From Akkermansia muciniphila (GTDB taxonomy: Bacteria > Verrucomicrobiota > Verrucomicrobiia > Limisphaerales > SIAT01): DNA of 50,100 bases. Below, piece by piece: positions 26,001 to 34,043 of this stretch (the first letter of the stretch is position 1; every line of letters starts with the position of its first letter). A model generated the notes under the pieces. It ran no database searches. It was not told the DNA's origin and was given only the letters and a program-made list of their open reading frames with translations. Made by a program: the position numbers and the translations under genes. Where the stretch lies: assembly GCA_945860945.1 (NCBI GenBank), contig CAMASG010000007.1, positions 1 to 50,100 of the forward strand. Direction: 5' to 3'.

Positions 26001-26080
26001 TCTTCCGCCGCGCGGGCGTCGAGGCTCGTCGAGGCGAGCAGAAGGAGAATGCAGATGAACTGGCGCACAGTGCCCATCAT
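23054..26080 (-). CDS. PVC-type membrane-bound dehydrogenase with HEAT repeats and haem c
   Basis: 1,008 residues from the ATG at 26080 (MMGTVRQFICILLLLAS, a signal peptide). Order: N-terminal six-bladed propeller-type dehydrogenase domain (about 60-420) with NMNFDERGRLWVVEYLQYPF, ITILEDSDGDGTFDKHKVF, NSLRWGPDGWLYGAHGS and GPDGAIYFADWYDSRL; an alpha-helical HEAT-like region (about 445-830); a C-terminal cytochrome c domain with the haem motif CSSCH, then LGPDLTGYERDNLDFILPAI and MTDQQLRDLFAYLQ at the end. This architecture is nearly restricted to Planctomycetes and Verrucomicrobia and occurs in many copies per genome. It probably oxidises sugars or alcohols in the periplasm; the true substrate is unknown. 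Confidence 0.93.
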   Translation of the reverse strand: MMGTVRQFICILLLLASTSLDARAAEDRFAPTLKEFVEKFQGRGALTDSSKPLTPAETIQQFKLAPGVEMQVVAHEPVIRQPLNMNFDERGRLWVVEYLQYPFPAGMKVVKYDQYLRAIYDKVSPPPPRHFRGADQITILEDSDGDGTFDKHKVFLNGLNMARSVVVGRGGAWVLMPPYLLFYPDKNRDDIPDGDPEVHLSGFGLEDTHSGANSLRWGPDGWLYGAHGSTCTADVKGVKFLGQAIWRYHPVTKEFEVFAEGGGNTYCVDFDAQGRLFSGSNYGDTRGVHYEQGGAYIKGWGKHGPLMNPHSYGWFEHMAHNGFKPRFAQSIIIYEGGAIPALEGHLVAAMSLVNRVQTSRLYTDASTFRTQDVEPLILTNDRWFRPVDTKAGPDGAIYFADWYDSRLSHLDPRDTWHKESGRIYRLQAKGAKASKPFDLGKLSTDDLISQLNSPNKWFRQEAQRLLADRRDTVAIPALKALLKHESGQLALEALWAVHSSGGFDDVLASETLRHTNPFVRYWTIRLLGDSRQLASALQPRLLEMARSEANVEVRTQLAASCKRWPAAIALPIVRELCLRTEDADDKHQPLLLWWAIENKAASDRTAVLNLLKEPAFWNTPIVARHLVQRLGQRYTAERTEENFNAAAMLLALAPATAHADHLVAGMDEGLRGDSLQAIPATLKMRVAALWESRPHTPALVSVALRLGHEPAAVAAAQHIANPTTTAIDRSKLLALIAERREVAALPLLLELLRTEKIESLRAELLNALQRFDDPKVARTLLELHSEFTAKLRASAQAILVSRSAWARLLLATVEKGELKKEQIGVANLLAIQNLHDPQCDVLLKKHWGRLTKSSTEKEAQIAKARQILASGKGDAKAGREIFTLLCSSCHTLNGQGAKLGPDLTGYERDNLDFILPAIVDPNLAIREEYIPFVVDMRDGQVLSGLLVEQSPQSVTLLIAGQRTVLPRAEIQKFQASAISPMPEGLTETMTDQQLRDLFAYLQAGARGK

Positions 26081-26135
26081 TTCAACACTTGCCGTGGGGC
26101 GCGTCAAACGAAGGTTCGCATCCGGCGCAGATTCT

Positions 26136-27515
26136 TCAGATCAAAAGCCCCGCGACCGCGGCATTAAGTAACGTGGCGACGAATCCGACGAACAATGCTT
26201 TAAGCCCGAGCCGAGCGAGGTCGTGCCGGCGATCCGGTGCCATCGCGCCGATGCCGCCGAGCTGGATTCCGACAGACGCGAAGTTTGCAAAACCGGTGAG
26301 CGCGAACGCCGCGAGCAGATAGGAGCGGTCGCTCATGAATCCCTCCGTAGCTTTCCAGCCTTTCATCACGAGGTAGGCGTAGTGTTCGTTGATGGCGAGC
26401 TTTGCGCCCAGCAGGCTACCGACTTTCGAGATGTCCGCCGGCTCCACTCCCATGAGAAACGCTGCCGGCGAGAACATCCAGCCGAAGATTTTCTGCAGCG
26501 AAAGCGCCGGAGCCACCAACCCGAGTAACGCGTCGAACATCGCCACAAACGCGATGAAGACAATCAACATCGCGCCCACGTTCAGAGCCAGTCGCAAGCC
26601 ATCAGCGGTGCCTCCCGCCGCGGCGTCGATGCCGTTTACGTAGGGTGACTTCTCCGATTGCGTGTGCACCGTGCCCGCGGTTTCCGGTCTGCCCAGTTCG
26701 GGCATAAAAAGTTTCGCGAGATACAGACTGCACGGGCAGGCCATAATGCAGGTCGTGAGGACGGCCACGGGGTCCGCGCCGTAGTTGATGTACACGACCA
26801 TCATGCCGCCGGAGATGTGCGCCATGCCGCTGGCCATCAGCGCGAAGAGTTCCGAGTTCGTCATGCGCGGTATGTATGGCTTCACGATGAGCGGCGCTTC
26901 GGTCTGCCCCATGAAGACGTTCGCTGAAACGGAAAGCGTTTCCGCGCCGCTGGTGCCCATCAGATGCACCATTCCGCGTGCCATCAACCGCACGCCGCGT
27001 TGCAGGATTCCGTAGTGATACAACACGGTGAAAAAAGCTGAGATGAAGAGGATGGGCGGCAGCGCTTTGAACGCGAAGATGAACAGAAATTCCTTTCCCG
27101 GATTGAGCGCCAAATCTCCGGGGCGTGCCAGATTTCCGAAGACGAACTCGGCTCCTTTGTCGGAGAAGTCCATGAACTTCAGCACGACCACTTTGCCTGC
27201 ATGAAAGGCGTCGTTCACCCACGGCACCTTCAGCACCAGCAGCGCGAGGATCACTTGTAGCGCGACGCCCCAGCCGATAGTTCGCCAGTTTACCTGACGC
27301 AAATTGCGCGAGAACATCGCCACCAAACCGAAGAAGAAGAGAATCCCTGCGAAGGCCTGCCCGCGTGTCCCGATCGTGTCGCGGAACAACCAAGCAAGTC
27401 CTGCGAGGCCCGTGATTGCGGCGCCGATTGCCAGACGCCAATTGAGCGGTGTCGGCGGTACGGGCGGCGGCGTGTCGGCGGCTTCGGCTGGATTGATGGA
27501 GGGATCTGTGGTCAT
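26136..27515 (-). CDS. Concentrative nucleoside transporter (CNT/NupC family)
   Basis: 459-residue inner-membrane protein with many hydrophobic spans. The CNT signature is clear: ETLSVSANVFMGQTEAPLIV (nucleoside and cation binding loop), then KPYIPRMTNSELFALMASGM, and a C-terminal FANFASVGIQLGGIGAMAPDRR. The N-terminus adds a short Pro-rich cytoplasmic segment (about 1-25). Family members import nucleosides with H+ or Na+. The direction of energy coupling cannot be decided here. The gene is divergent from the PDZ protein gene and ends 55 bases before the dehydrogenase gene start, so the two may share a transcript, but no functional link is obvious. Confidence 0.92.
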   Translation of the reverse strand: MTTDPSINPAEAADTPPPVPPTPLNWRLAIGAAITGLAGLAWLFRDTIGTRGQAFAGILFFFGLVAMFSRNLRQVNWRTIGWGVALQVILALLVLKVPWVNDAFHAGKVVVLKFMDFSDKGAEFVFGNLARPGDLALNPGKEFLFIFAFKALPPILFISAFFTVLYHYGILQRGVRLMARGMVHLMGTSGAETLSVSANVFMGQTEAPLIVKPYIPRMTNSELFALMASGMAHISGGMMVVYINYGADPVAVLTTCIMACPCSLYLAKLFMPELGRPETAGTVHTQSEKSPYVNGIDAAAGGTADGLRLALNVGAMLIVFIAFVAMFDALLGLVAPALSLQKIFGWMFSPAAFLMGVEPADISKVGSLLGAKLAINEHYAYLVMKGWKATEGFMSDRSYLLAAFALTGFANFASVGIQLGGIGAMAPDRRHDLARLGLKALFVGFVATLLNAAVAGLLI

Positions 27516-27670
27516 CCGAATACAAGAGGGCGATGATTGGTTGGCGGATTAACGCACAGAGTCGGAGGTGGAGATAGAAAATAATCGCCCGCGTTTTTCT
27601 GCGTGGATAACAACTCGATGTCCGAGGTTGCGCAGTCAGACTGTCGGCGGCAATGTGACCTCGAAACAGC

Positions 27671-29224
27671 ATGCGCGCGCACTTCGTCATTCTTCTTCTC
27701 GCCGTCGCGTCCGCGATGATGGGGGCGGAAACGCTTGCACTGCGTACGGGTTCGCTGCACCTCAGCAACGGCGACATCTTCTCCGGCGAGCTTGTTGGCT
27801 TCGATCCGAAAGAAGGGCTTCAGTGGAAACATCCGGCCGCCAAAGCGCCATGGATAATCGCGGCGGAAACCCTCGCTCGACTCGAATTGCACCCCGCGGC
27901 CGTTCCGCGTGAGCAACGTCGCCACAGCGCACTCGTCCGTCTCGTGAACGGTGACACGCTAGTTGGCGATGTCGTTGGTCTGAACGCTGAGCACCTTCTC
28001 CTCGAGACGTGGTATGCGGGGCGCTTGAGTCTGCCGCGCTTTGCGCTTCGCGATCTTTCCTTCACTGCGCACGGTCGCGTGGTGCTGGAAGGCGCAGCGG
28101 CTTTCACCGGTTGGGGCGGCGGCGTCATGGGCGTGCAACTCGGGCAGGACGGCGAGGAAATCGGCGGCGTGCTTGTGAATAGCCTCGTGGCCAACGGTCC
28201 GGCTGAAGGCGCTGGCGTGAAGATCGGCGATGTCGTCATTTCCGTTGATGGTAAAAAGTTCATGAAACGCGACGAGCTCATCGCGAACATCAAAAGCCGC
28301 GCGCCGGGCCAGAAAGTCATGGTCGAGTTTCGTCGCGGCGAAGAGAAAATCGAACGCGCAATCACGCTGGCGGCAATCGGTTGGCAGGTGAAAGACGGGG
28401 CACTCGTCAGCAGCGGTGAAGCGGGCACCATCGGGCGTAATATTGATTTTCCCGACGCGGCGAACATCGAGTTCGACCTGAACTGGCGCGGGCTTTCCTC
28501 GCTCGCCCTCGCCATCTGCACGGACAATCCAGCCTCCTTCTCTCTCGGAAACGCTTACACTCTCAACTTCAACTCGGGATACGCGCACCTTGGCCGCCAC
28601 GAGAAAGTTGGTGATGACTACAGTACCACCAATCTCGATTCACCCGCGCAGTTCAACATCGTCCCGAACGACGCGCCCGTGCAGATGTCCATCCGCTTCG
28701 ATAAGCGCGCCCAGACCATCGCTCTGATTCTGGACGGCGTTCTCGTCAAGCAATGGCGGGACCCGCAAGGGTTCGTCGGCAAAGGGAAAGGGTTAGCATT
28801 TGCGGCAACCATGCAAAGCCAGTCGCGCATCAGCAACCTGCGCGTCACGGAATGGGACGGCCAATTACCGGAGCAGTTGGGCGCGCCCGCCGGTAATGCG
28901 CCCGAGGATTCCATCCGTCTTGCGAACCGCGATATGATCTCCGGCAGTGTCGTGGCTATTCAAGCCGGCAAGGCCACGATGAAGGCCGCCTTTGGCGAAG
29001 TGCAGATTCCGGTGGAACGAATCGGCCGCATCGATTTCACCGTTTCGAAGCCGCTGCCGGCCATCCCAGCAGGAGCGACCACCGGTTTCTTTACAGGACG
29101 AAATCGCCTCACATTCCAGTTGATCGCGTGGCGCGACGGCGAGGCGCAGATTGTCAGCCCGCTCTTTGGTTCGGCCCGCCTTTCCGCCGCGGCATTTAGC
29201 GCACTCGAGTTCGGTCGGAAATAG
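27671..29224 (+). CDS. Secreted PDZ-domain protein
   Basis: 517 residues with a signal peptide (MRAHFVILLLAVASAMMGAE). The first 140 residues contain beta-repeats with the recurring idea 'NGDxxxGxxxGxxx' (SNGDIFSGELVGFD, VNGDTLVGDVVGLN), and a related one returns near the C-terminus (ANRDMISGSVVAIQ). A single PDZ domain lies at about 150-235 (GGVLVNSLVANGPAEGAGVK, IGDVVISVDGKKFM). A jelly-roll-like middle part follows (about 240-400, with NIEFDLNWRGLSSLALAICT). No protease residues are present. It probably binds unfolded or exported proteins or forms part of an envelope complex. Function unknown. Confidence 0.75.
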   Translation: MRAHFVILLLAVASAMMGAETLALRTGSLHLSNGDIFSGELVGFDPKEGLQWKHPAAKAPWIIAAETLARLELHPAAVPREQRRHSALVRLVNGDTLVGDVVGLNAEHLLLETWYAGRLSLPRFALRDLSFTAHGRVVLEGAAAFTGWGGGVMGVQLGQDGEEIGGVLVNSLVANGPAEGAGVKIGDVVISVDGKKFMKRDELIANIKSRAPGQKVMVEFRRGEEKIERAITLAAIGWQVKDGALVSSGEAGTIGRNIDFPDAANIEFDLNWRGLSSLALAICTDNPASFSLGNAYTLNFNSGYAHLGRHEKVGDDYSTTNLDSPAQFNIVPNDAPVQMSIRFDKRAQTIALILDGVLVKQWRDPQGFVGKGKGLAFAATMQSQSRISNLRVTEWDGQLPEQLGAPAGNAPEDSIRLANRDMISGSVVAIQAGKATMKAAFGEVQIPVERIGRIDFTVSKPLPAIPAGATTGFFTGRNRLTFQLIAWRDGEAQIVSPLFGSARLSAAAFSALEFGRK

Positions 29225-29230
29225 GCCGCT

Positions 29231-30355
29231 CTACTTCTTCGAATCGCAGCGGTATTCGCGGGCGATCAACTCCGCGAGTTGTTCCAGATAACGTCCCGCC
29301 TGCGCCTGCGCTTTCTCTGGTGTGATGATTTCCGTGATGCCACGCGCCGTGGCGAAGAGTCGGCGAAGTTGAGCGCGGTCATCCACTCGGCCGCCCAATC
29401 CCACGCACGGGAGTTTCCGTTTTTTGCAACGGCTAGCCAACTCGCCCACGCCTTTGCCCATCAACGTGGATTTATCGAGCGCACCTTCGCCGGTGATGAC
29501 GAGGTCCGTTGCGCATAAATGCTGTTCGAGTTGCGCGTGCCGAGCGAGAAGATCGAAGCCGGGAACCAGTCGCGCTCCTGCGAAAGCGCACAGGCCGAAC
29601 CCGAGCCCACCCGCCGCACCGCTGCCCGGTTCGGTGGCGAAATCGCGATTGAATTGCCGTCGCGCTACCGCGGCCAACCGTCGCAGACATTTCTCTGAGG
29701 CTGGGAAATCTTCGGGACGCAGCCCTTTCTGCGGCCCGTAAATTCGCGAGCATCCACGCGCGCCGAGCAGTCGGTTCTGCACATCCACTGCCACCAGCAC
29801 CTCGCGGAAAAGTCGTGTCTTCGGTGCGCGGATGCTCGCGAGCGAGTGCAGTGCTGTCCACGTTTCGATGGCTTCATCATGCTGATTGAGAAATTGCCAG
29901 CCGAGCGCGCGGGCCACGCCGAAGCCGCCGTCGTTCGTCGCGCTACCACCGATGCCGACGATGCAACGTCGCGCACCTTTTCGCGCGGCGGCGGTAAAGG
30001 CGGCCGCGAGTCCGCGGGTATCGAGTTGGAACGGATGAAATTTACGAGGCGGTAGCAGCGCCAAGCCAACGATCCGAGCGGATTCGATGATGGCCGTACG
30101 ATTTTTCAGTTCCCACCACCACGTGCTCGTGAGTGGACGTTCGGCGGCGTCCACGGTCTTGAGTCGCTGCGGTCGGGCGCCGAGCAGGCCGGAGAGAATC
30201 TCGCCGAAACCATCGCCGCCATCGCTGATCGGTAACAGGTCGAGTTGGTCGGCAGGGCGGGCTTTACGCCAACCGCGGGCGATTGCTTCAGCGGCGGCGT
30301 GGGCGGTGAGCGTTCCCTTGAATTTGTCCGGAGCGATCAAGACCTTCAACGACAT
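29231..30355 (-). CDS. Glycerate kinase (GarK/GlxK family)
   Basis: 374 residues, normal for the family. N-terminal LKVLIAPDKFKGTLTAHAAA, then LLPISDGGDGFGEIL, RCIVGIGGSATNDGGFGVAR, IYGPQKGLRPEDF, PGSGAAGGLGFGLCAFAGA, DLVITGEGALDKSTLMGKG and PCVGLGGRV are the expected substrate and ATP-binding loops. The enzyme phosphorylates D-glycerate, giving 2-phosphoglycerate in the garK class, and feeds glyoxylate or sugar-acid catabolism into glycolysis. It is convergent with the PDZ protein gene (6 bases between stops). No other glycerate or glyoxylate gene is adjacent. Confidence 0.93.
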   Translation of the reverse strand: MSLKVLIAPDKFKGTLTAHAAAEAIARGWRKARPADQLDLLPISDGGDGFGEILSGLLGARPQRLKTVDAAERPLTSTWWWELKNRTAIIESARIVGLALLPPRKFHPFQLDTRGLAAAFTAAARKGARRCIVGIGGSATNDGGFGVARALGWQFLNQHDEAIETWTALHSLASIRAPKTRLFREVLVAVDVQNRLLGARGCSRIYGPQKGLRPEDFPASEKCLRRLAAVARRQFNRDFATEPGSGAAGGLGFGLCAFAGARLVPGFDLLARHAQLEQHLCATDLVITGEGALDKSTLMGKGVGELASRCKKRKLPCVGLGGRVDDRAQLRRLFATARGITEIITPEKAQAQAGRYLEQLAELIAREYRCDSKK

Positions 30356-30471
30356 GCGCCCACGCTACCAGTCGTCTCGCCAAAGTTCAGACAAAAATCC
30401 GTTGAGGTTATTGGAGGAAAGGATTGCCGTCGGTGTCGCTATTGTGAGAGATTGCATCAGGATATTTATTT

Positions 30472-30804
30472 ATGGATAAGCCAAAAATCATCGCCTACAT
30501 GAAGCCGACCTGCGGTTGGAGCAACGGAGTGCGTGCCGTCCTGCGGAAGTACGACTTGCCGTTCGAGGATCGCGACATCATCAACGATCCGGTTCAGCGC
30601 CAGGAAATGATCGAGAAGAGTGGCCAGATGTTGCAGCCGTGCTTGGACATCAACGGCCAGATGCTCGCGGACGTCTCGGGCGACGAGGTGGAGGCGTGGC
30701 TGCTTTCCCACAACGTGGTGCAGGTGAACAGCAAGACGCCCGACGCGCCGACGAACCAGCCGTGCGCGAACGAGATGCCGCAGTGGATGCAGTTCAAGAG
30801 CTGA
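30472..30804 (+). CDS. Monothiol-type glutaredoxin
   Basis: 110 residues; cytoplasmic, no signal peptide. Thioredoxin fold with KIIAYMKPTCGWSNGVRAVL: the active site is C-G-W-S (Cys14, Ser17) rather than C-P-Y-C, so only one redox thiol. Further family features are QPCLDINGQMLADVSGDEVE near the end of the fold. A C-terminal extension of about 25 residues (SKTPDAPTNQPCANEMPQWM) is unusual and holds another Cys. Monothiol glutaredoxins of the CGFS class carry iron-sulfur clusters; CGWS variants are less studied. It is a single gene with its own terminator downstream. Confidence 0.85.
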   Translation: MDKPKIIAYMKPTCGWSNGVRAVLRKYDLPFEDRDIINDPVQRQEMIEKSGQMLQPCLDINGQMLADVSGDEVEAWLLSHNVVQVNSKTPDAPTNQPCANEMPQWMQFKS

Positions 30805-30838
30805 ACGGCTCGAGGATTTCCTTCAAGAATTAATGCAG

Positions 30839-30873
30839 AACGGGCCGCGAGCAATTGCGGCCCGTTTGTTTTG
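30839..30873 (+). terminator. Rho-independent terminator after glutaredoxin gene
   Basis: AACGGGCCGC (30839-30848) pairs over 10 bp with GCGGCCCGTT (30857-30866), with an 8-base loop, followed by TGTTTTG. It separates the glutaredoxin gene from panC. Confidence 0.85.
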
Positions 30874-30924
30874 CGGGTGACAATTTCGTTGAACAGCCTT
30901 GAGCAAGGCGGCTAAGTAGCTTTG

Positions 30925-31782
30925 GTGCGGGTCATTTCAACCATCTCTGCGATGCAGCGACAGGTGCGTCGTTGGCGGCGTGAGGGCGTACGTGTCGGTT
31001 TCGTGCCGACGATGGGCTATCTGCACGATGGGCACCTCGGCCTCGTGCGACGCGCGCGCCGTCTCGTTGGGCCGAACGGTCAAGTGGTCGTGAGCATCTA
31101 CGTGAACCCGACGCAGTTTTCTGCGACGGAGGATTTGAGTAAATATCCGCGAGACTTAACCCGCGACAAAACTCTCTGCGCGGCGGCAGGCGTGGACGCG
31201 ATCTTTTTCCCAGACGACAAACAGATGTATCCCGGCCGAGCAGAAGGCGACTACAGCACTTACGTGGTCGAGGAACGACTCTCGCAAGGGATGGAAGGGG
31301 CGGCGCGTCGGACGCATTTCCGCGGAGTGACGACGGTGGTGGCGAAGCTGTTCAACATCGTGCAACCGGACGTGGCGGTGTTTGGGGCGAAAGATTGGCA
31401 ACAGGCGGCAGTCATTCGCCGGATGACGACGGATTTGAATTTCCCGTTGCGAGTCGTTGTGGCGCCGACGCAACGGGAGCGGGACGGATTGGCGATGAGT
31501 TCGCGCAACGTGTATCTCTCCTCGGACGAGCGGCGGCAGGCGACGGTGCTGCGGCGATCCATCCAATTCGCGCGGCGTGCCGTGAGCGGGAAGGGGGCCT
31601 CGGCCAGTCGGTTGAAAATGCAAATCGCGAGACTAATTTCACTCGAGCCAACGGCGCGGTTGGATTACGTCGAGTTCTTCGATCCTGACACGTTGCTGCC
31701 GATGGCACCGCGGCGCGGGGCGCAGATGGCTTTGGCGGTATTCATAGGCAAAACTCGGTTGATCGACAACGAAAGATTGTGA
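30925..31782 (+). CDS. panC: Pantothenate synthetase (pantoate-beta-alanine ligase)
   Basis: 285 residues from the GTG at 30925; a TTG at 30922 adds one residue, and no ATG gives a full-length product. It joins pantoate and beta-alanine with ATP. The nucleotidyl-transferase motifs are present: GFVPTMGYLHDGHLGLVRRA (HIGH-like), VSIYVNPTQFSATEDLSKYP, FRGVTTVVAKLFNIVQPDVA, FGAKDWQQAAVIRRM and RERDGLAMSSRNVYLS (KMSKS-like). The stop is separated by one base from the GTG start of nadB, so the two are surely co-transcribed. The pairing of CoA and NAD precursor synthesis is sensible because both use aspartate-derived precursors (beta-alanine, iminoaspartate). Confidence 0.95.
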   Translation: MRVISTISAMQRQVRRWRREGVRVGFVPTMGYLHDGHLGLVRRARRLVGPNGQVVVSIYVNPTQFSATEDLSKYPRDLTRDKTLCAAAGVDAIFFPDDKQMYPGRAEGDYSTYVVEERLSQGMEGAARRTHFRGVTTVVAKLFNIVQPDVAVFGAKDWQQAAVIRRMTTDLNFPLRVVVAPTQRERDGLAMSSRNVYLSSDERRQATVLRRSIQFARRAVSGKGASASRLKMQIARLISLEPTARLDYVEFFDPDTLLPMAPRRGAQMALAVFIGKTRLIDNERL

Positions 31783-31783
31783 C

Positions 31784-33397
31784 GTGAGCCCACCGACCCA
31801 CCATTTCGATTTTGTCGTGATTGGCAGCGGTATCGCTGGCTTGAGCTTCGCTTTGAAAATAGCGCCGCGTTTTCGTGTGGCGATTGTGACGAAGCGGTGG
31901 GCGGCGGAATCGAACACGAATTACGCGCAGGGCGGCATCGCTGCGGTGACGGGTGGGGACGATTCGGTGGAGTTGCACGTGAAGGACACGCTCGCGGCGG
32001 GGGCGGGCCTGTGTCGGGAAACGGTGGTGCGGCAAATTCTCACGGAAGGGCCATCGCGCGTGGCGGAGTTGATTGAGTTGGGAATGCGCTTCACGGAGGA
32101 GGAAGGGGAATCGCCGGATGGCGAGCGGCATTTCGATCTCGGTCGCGAAGGAGGCCATTCGCGCCGGCGGATTTTGCACGCGAAGGATGCGACGGGGCGG
32201 GAGATTGAGCGCGCGTTGCTGGCGGGGGTGGCGGCCCAACCGAACATCCGTGTGTTCGAGGAGCACTTCGCCATTGATTTCATTACCACGCGCAAGTTGG
32301 GCCATTCGGGTGAGAATCGATGCGTCGGAGTGTATGTGCTCGATAAGGCGGCGGGGAGGGTGGAGACGTTCGCATGCCGCTCGGTGCTGCTGGCCACGGG
32401 CGGTTGCGGCAAAGTTTATCTCTACACCACGAATCCCGACGTCGCGACTGGCGACGGCGTGGCGATGGCTTATCGCGCAGGCGCGCGCGTCGCGAACATG
32501 GAGTTCGTCCAGTTCCATCCCACGTGTCTGTATCATCCGAAAGCGAAGTCGTTCCTCGTCACCGAGGCGGTACGCGGGGAGGGCGGGGTGCTGCGGACGG
32601 TGGACGGCGTGGAATTCATGGATCGCCATCATCCACTGAAATCGCTCGCGCCGCGTGACGTGGTGGCGCGGGCAATCGATAGCGAGATGAAGCGAACGGG
32701 GGCGGCCCACGTGCTGCTGGACATCACACACAAGCCGGCGCGGTTTATCATCGATCGGTTTCCGAACATTTATCAGACGTGCCTGAAGTTCGGGATGGAT
32801 ATTACGAAGGAGCCGATTCCGGTCGTGCCGGCGGCGCATTACCAATGTGGCGGAGTGGTGGCGACGGTGGACGGCGAGACCGCCATCGCGGGATTGCTGG
32901 CCGTGGGCGAAGTCAGCTGCACGGGGTTGCACGGAGCGAATCGCCTCGCGAGCAACTCGCTTCTGGAAGGGCTCGTTTGCGCTCATCGCGCCGCGGAGAA
33001 GATGTTGGCTGCGCCGCCTGATTTTTCTGAGTTACAGATGCCCGATTGGCAGTTGGGCAAAGCGCAGAACGCGGACGAGTTGGTCGTTGTCTCGCACAAC
33101 TGGGACGAAATCCGGCGCACGATGTGGGATTACGTCGGTATCGTTCGCACAACGAAGCGGCTTGAGCGTGCTCAAAAGCGAATCGCTTTGCTGCAAGAGG
33201 AAATCCAGCAGTATTACTGGGACTTCGTGGTGGCGAGCGATTTGCTTGAGTTGCGCAATATCGCCACCGTGGCCGAACTCATCGTTGCCAGCGCGCTCCA
33301 ACGGGCTGAGAGCCGCGGGTTGCACTACAATCTGGACTTCCAAAAAGCCGATCCGGCTTGGGCGCAACGGGACACGATTCTGAGTCGAGCCCGCTAA
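31784..33397 (+). CDS. nadB: L-aspartate oxidase
   Basis: 537 residues from the GTG at 31784. FAD flavoprotein making iminoaspartate for quinolinate and NAD synthesis. FAD-binding GSGIAGLSFALK (residues 14-19 form GxGxxG), NTNYAQGGIAAVTGGDDS, FDLGREGGHSRRRILHAKDA, FVQFHPTCLYHP, VPAAHYQCGGVVATVDGETA and GLHGANRLASNSLLEGLV are all as expected in NadB rather than in the closely related succinate dehydrogenase subunit. The C-terminal helical part (about 420-530) is complete. It is second in the operon after panC; nadA and nadC are not in the window. Confidence 0.95.
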   Translation: MSPPTHHFDFVVIGSGIAGLSFALKIAPRFRVAIVTKRWAAESNTNYAQGGIAAVTGGDDSVELHVKDTLAAGAGLCRETVVRQILTEGPSRVAELIELGMRFTEEEGESPDGERHFDLGREGGHSRRRILHAKDATGREIERALLAGVAAQPNIRVFEEHFAIDFITTRKLGHSGENRCVGVYVLDKAAGRVETFACRSVLLATGGCGKVYLYTTNPDVATGDGVAMAYRAGARVANMEFVQFHPTCLYHPKAKSFLVTEAVRGEGGVLRTVDGVEFMDRHHPLKSLAPRDVVARAIDSEMKRTGAAHVLLDITHKPARFIIDRFPNIYQTCLKFGMDITKEPIPVVPAAHYQCGGVVATVDGETAIAGLLAVGEVSCTGLHGANRLASNSLLEGLVCAHRAAEKMLAAPPDFSELQMPDWQLGKAQNADELVVVSHNWDEIRRTMWDYVGIVRTTKRLERAQKRIALLQEEIQQYYWDFVVASDLLELRNIATVAELIVASALQRAESRGLHYNLDFQKADPAWAQRDTILSRAR

Positions 33398-33434
33398 AAT
33401 CAGGCCAATTTTTAGGTTTTGGTGCCAGCCTTAG

Positions 33435-33471
33435 TTGTGAATAAGAATCACAAATAAACGGTTTGCAAACC
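33435..33471. promoter_or_regulatory. Two inverted repeats upstream of the CBM48 gene
   Basis: TTGTGA (33435-33440) and TCACAA (33448-33453) form a perfect inverted repeat with a 7-base spacer, close to but not matching a CRP/FNR site (which has a 6 or 4-base spacer). Seven bases on, GGTTTGCAAACC (33460-33471) is a perfect 12-base palindrome. Both lie about 90-125 bases upstream of the small glycogen-binding protein gene, in an otherwise empty 161-base gap. They are operator candidates only. Confidence 0.35.
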
Positions 33472-33558
33472 AATGTCTCGTGAGTAGGTTCGCTACGTTC
33501 TCAGGAAAAGATTCGTCCGCGAAGGATAGCGGACCGGAAATCAGAAAGCGCAACTCCT

Positions 33559-33834
33559 ATGACGATGAAAACCGCAGATAAAACCAAGGTGAACTTCGAA
33601 TTCCATGCCCCCGAAGCCAAAGATGTCCTGCTGGCTGGCAACTTCACAGAATGGGAACACACGCCCATCCGTCTGAAGCGGCAGAAGAATGGCACATGGA
33701 AAACCGCGGTACCTTTGGATCACGGTACCTATGAGTACCGATTCCTGGTGGACGGCCACTGGGAGAATGACCCCCGTTGTGACGGTCACGTTTCTAATCC
33801 GTTCGGTGATCAGAATTGCGTCTGCACCGTCTGA
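33559..33834 (+). CDS. Solo CBM48 / AMPK-type glycogen-binding protein
   Basis: 91 residues from the ATG at 33559; the ATG at 33565 is possible. The whole protein is one early-set (isoamylase N-terminal-like) domain: VNFEFHAPEAKDVLLAGNFT, then EWEHTPIRLKRQKNGTWKTA, DHGTYEYRFLVDGHWENDP and the ending NPFGDQNCVCTV. The conserved W-x-G and Y-x-Y-x-F-x-V-D-G positions are typical of glycogen-binding modules of AMPK beta. No enzyme domain is attached, so it probably binds alpha-glucans or mediates interactions. It stands alone between nadB and the tRNA. Confidence 0.88.
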   Translation: MTMKTADKTKVNFEFHAPEAKDVLLAGNFTEWEHTPIRLKRQKNGTWKTAVPLDHGTYEYRFLVDGHWENDPRCDGHVSNPFGDQNCVCTV

Positions 33835-33907
33835 TGCCTCGCTGGTGGTGATTCGAAACGAGATTCCCCTTGAAATGTCCGAGGTGGTGGGTACTGTGAG
33901 CTCCGCT

Positions 33908-33982
33908 GCGCGCTTAGCTCAGTGGTAGAGCACGTCCTTCACACGGACGGGGTCGCAGGTTCGAGGCCTGCAGCGCGCACCA
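33908..33982 (+). tRNA. tRNA-Val, anticodon CAC
   Basis: A complete cloverleaf is visible. Acceptor GCGCGCT (33908-33914) pairs with AGCGCGC (33972-33978); the D-arm is GCTC...GAGC; the anticodon stem GTCC/GGAC encloses the 7-base loop TTCACAC with anticodon CAC at 33940-33942; the T-arm contains GGTTCGA. The ACCA end is encoded (33979-33982). It reads GUG valine codons. Confidence 0.95.
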
Positions 33983-34043
33983 TTTCTTCTCACTTCTTCT
34001 TAAAACCGCCATCTCCGCGTGGAGATTCGTCTTTGGGCTTTGT

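Noticed and set aside
31742-32986. 414-codon minus-strand frame opposite nadB
   Set aside because: Shadow of nadB; no motifs, and nadB is full length with FAD-binding motifs.
33435-33453. CRP/FNR binding site
   Set aside because: The half-sites fit, but the spacer is 7 bases, not 6 (CRP) or 4 (FNR), so only a generic inverted repeat is claimed.
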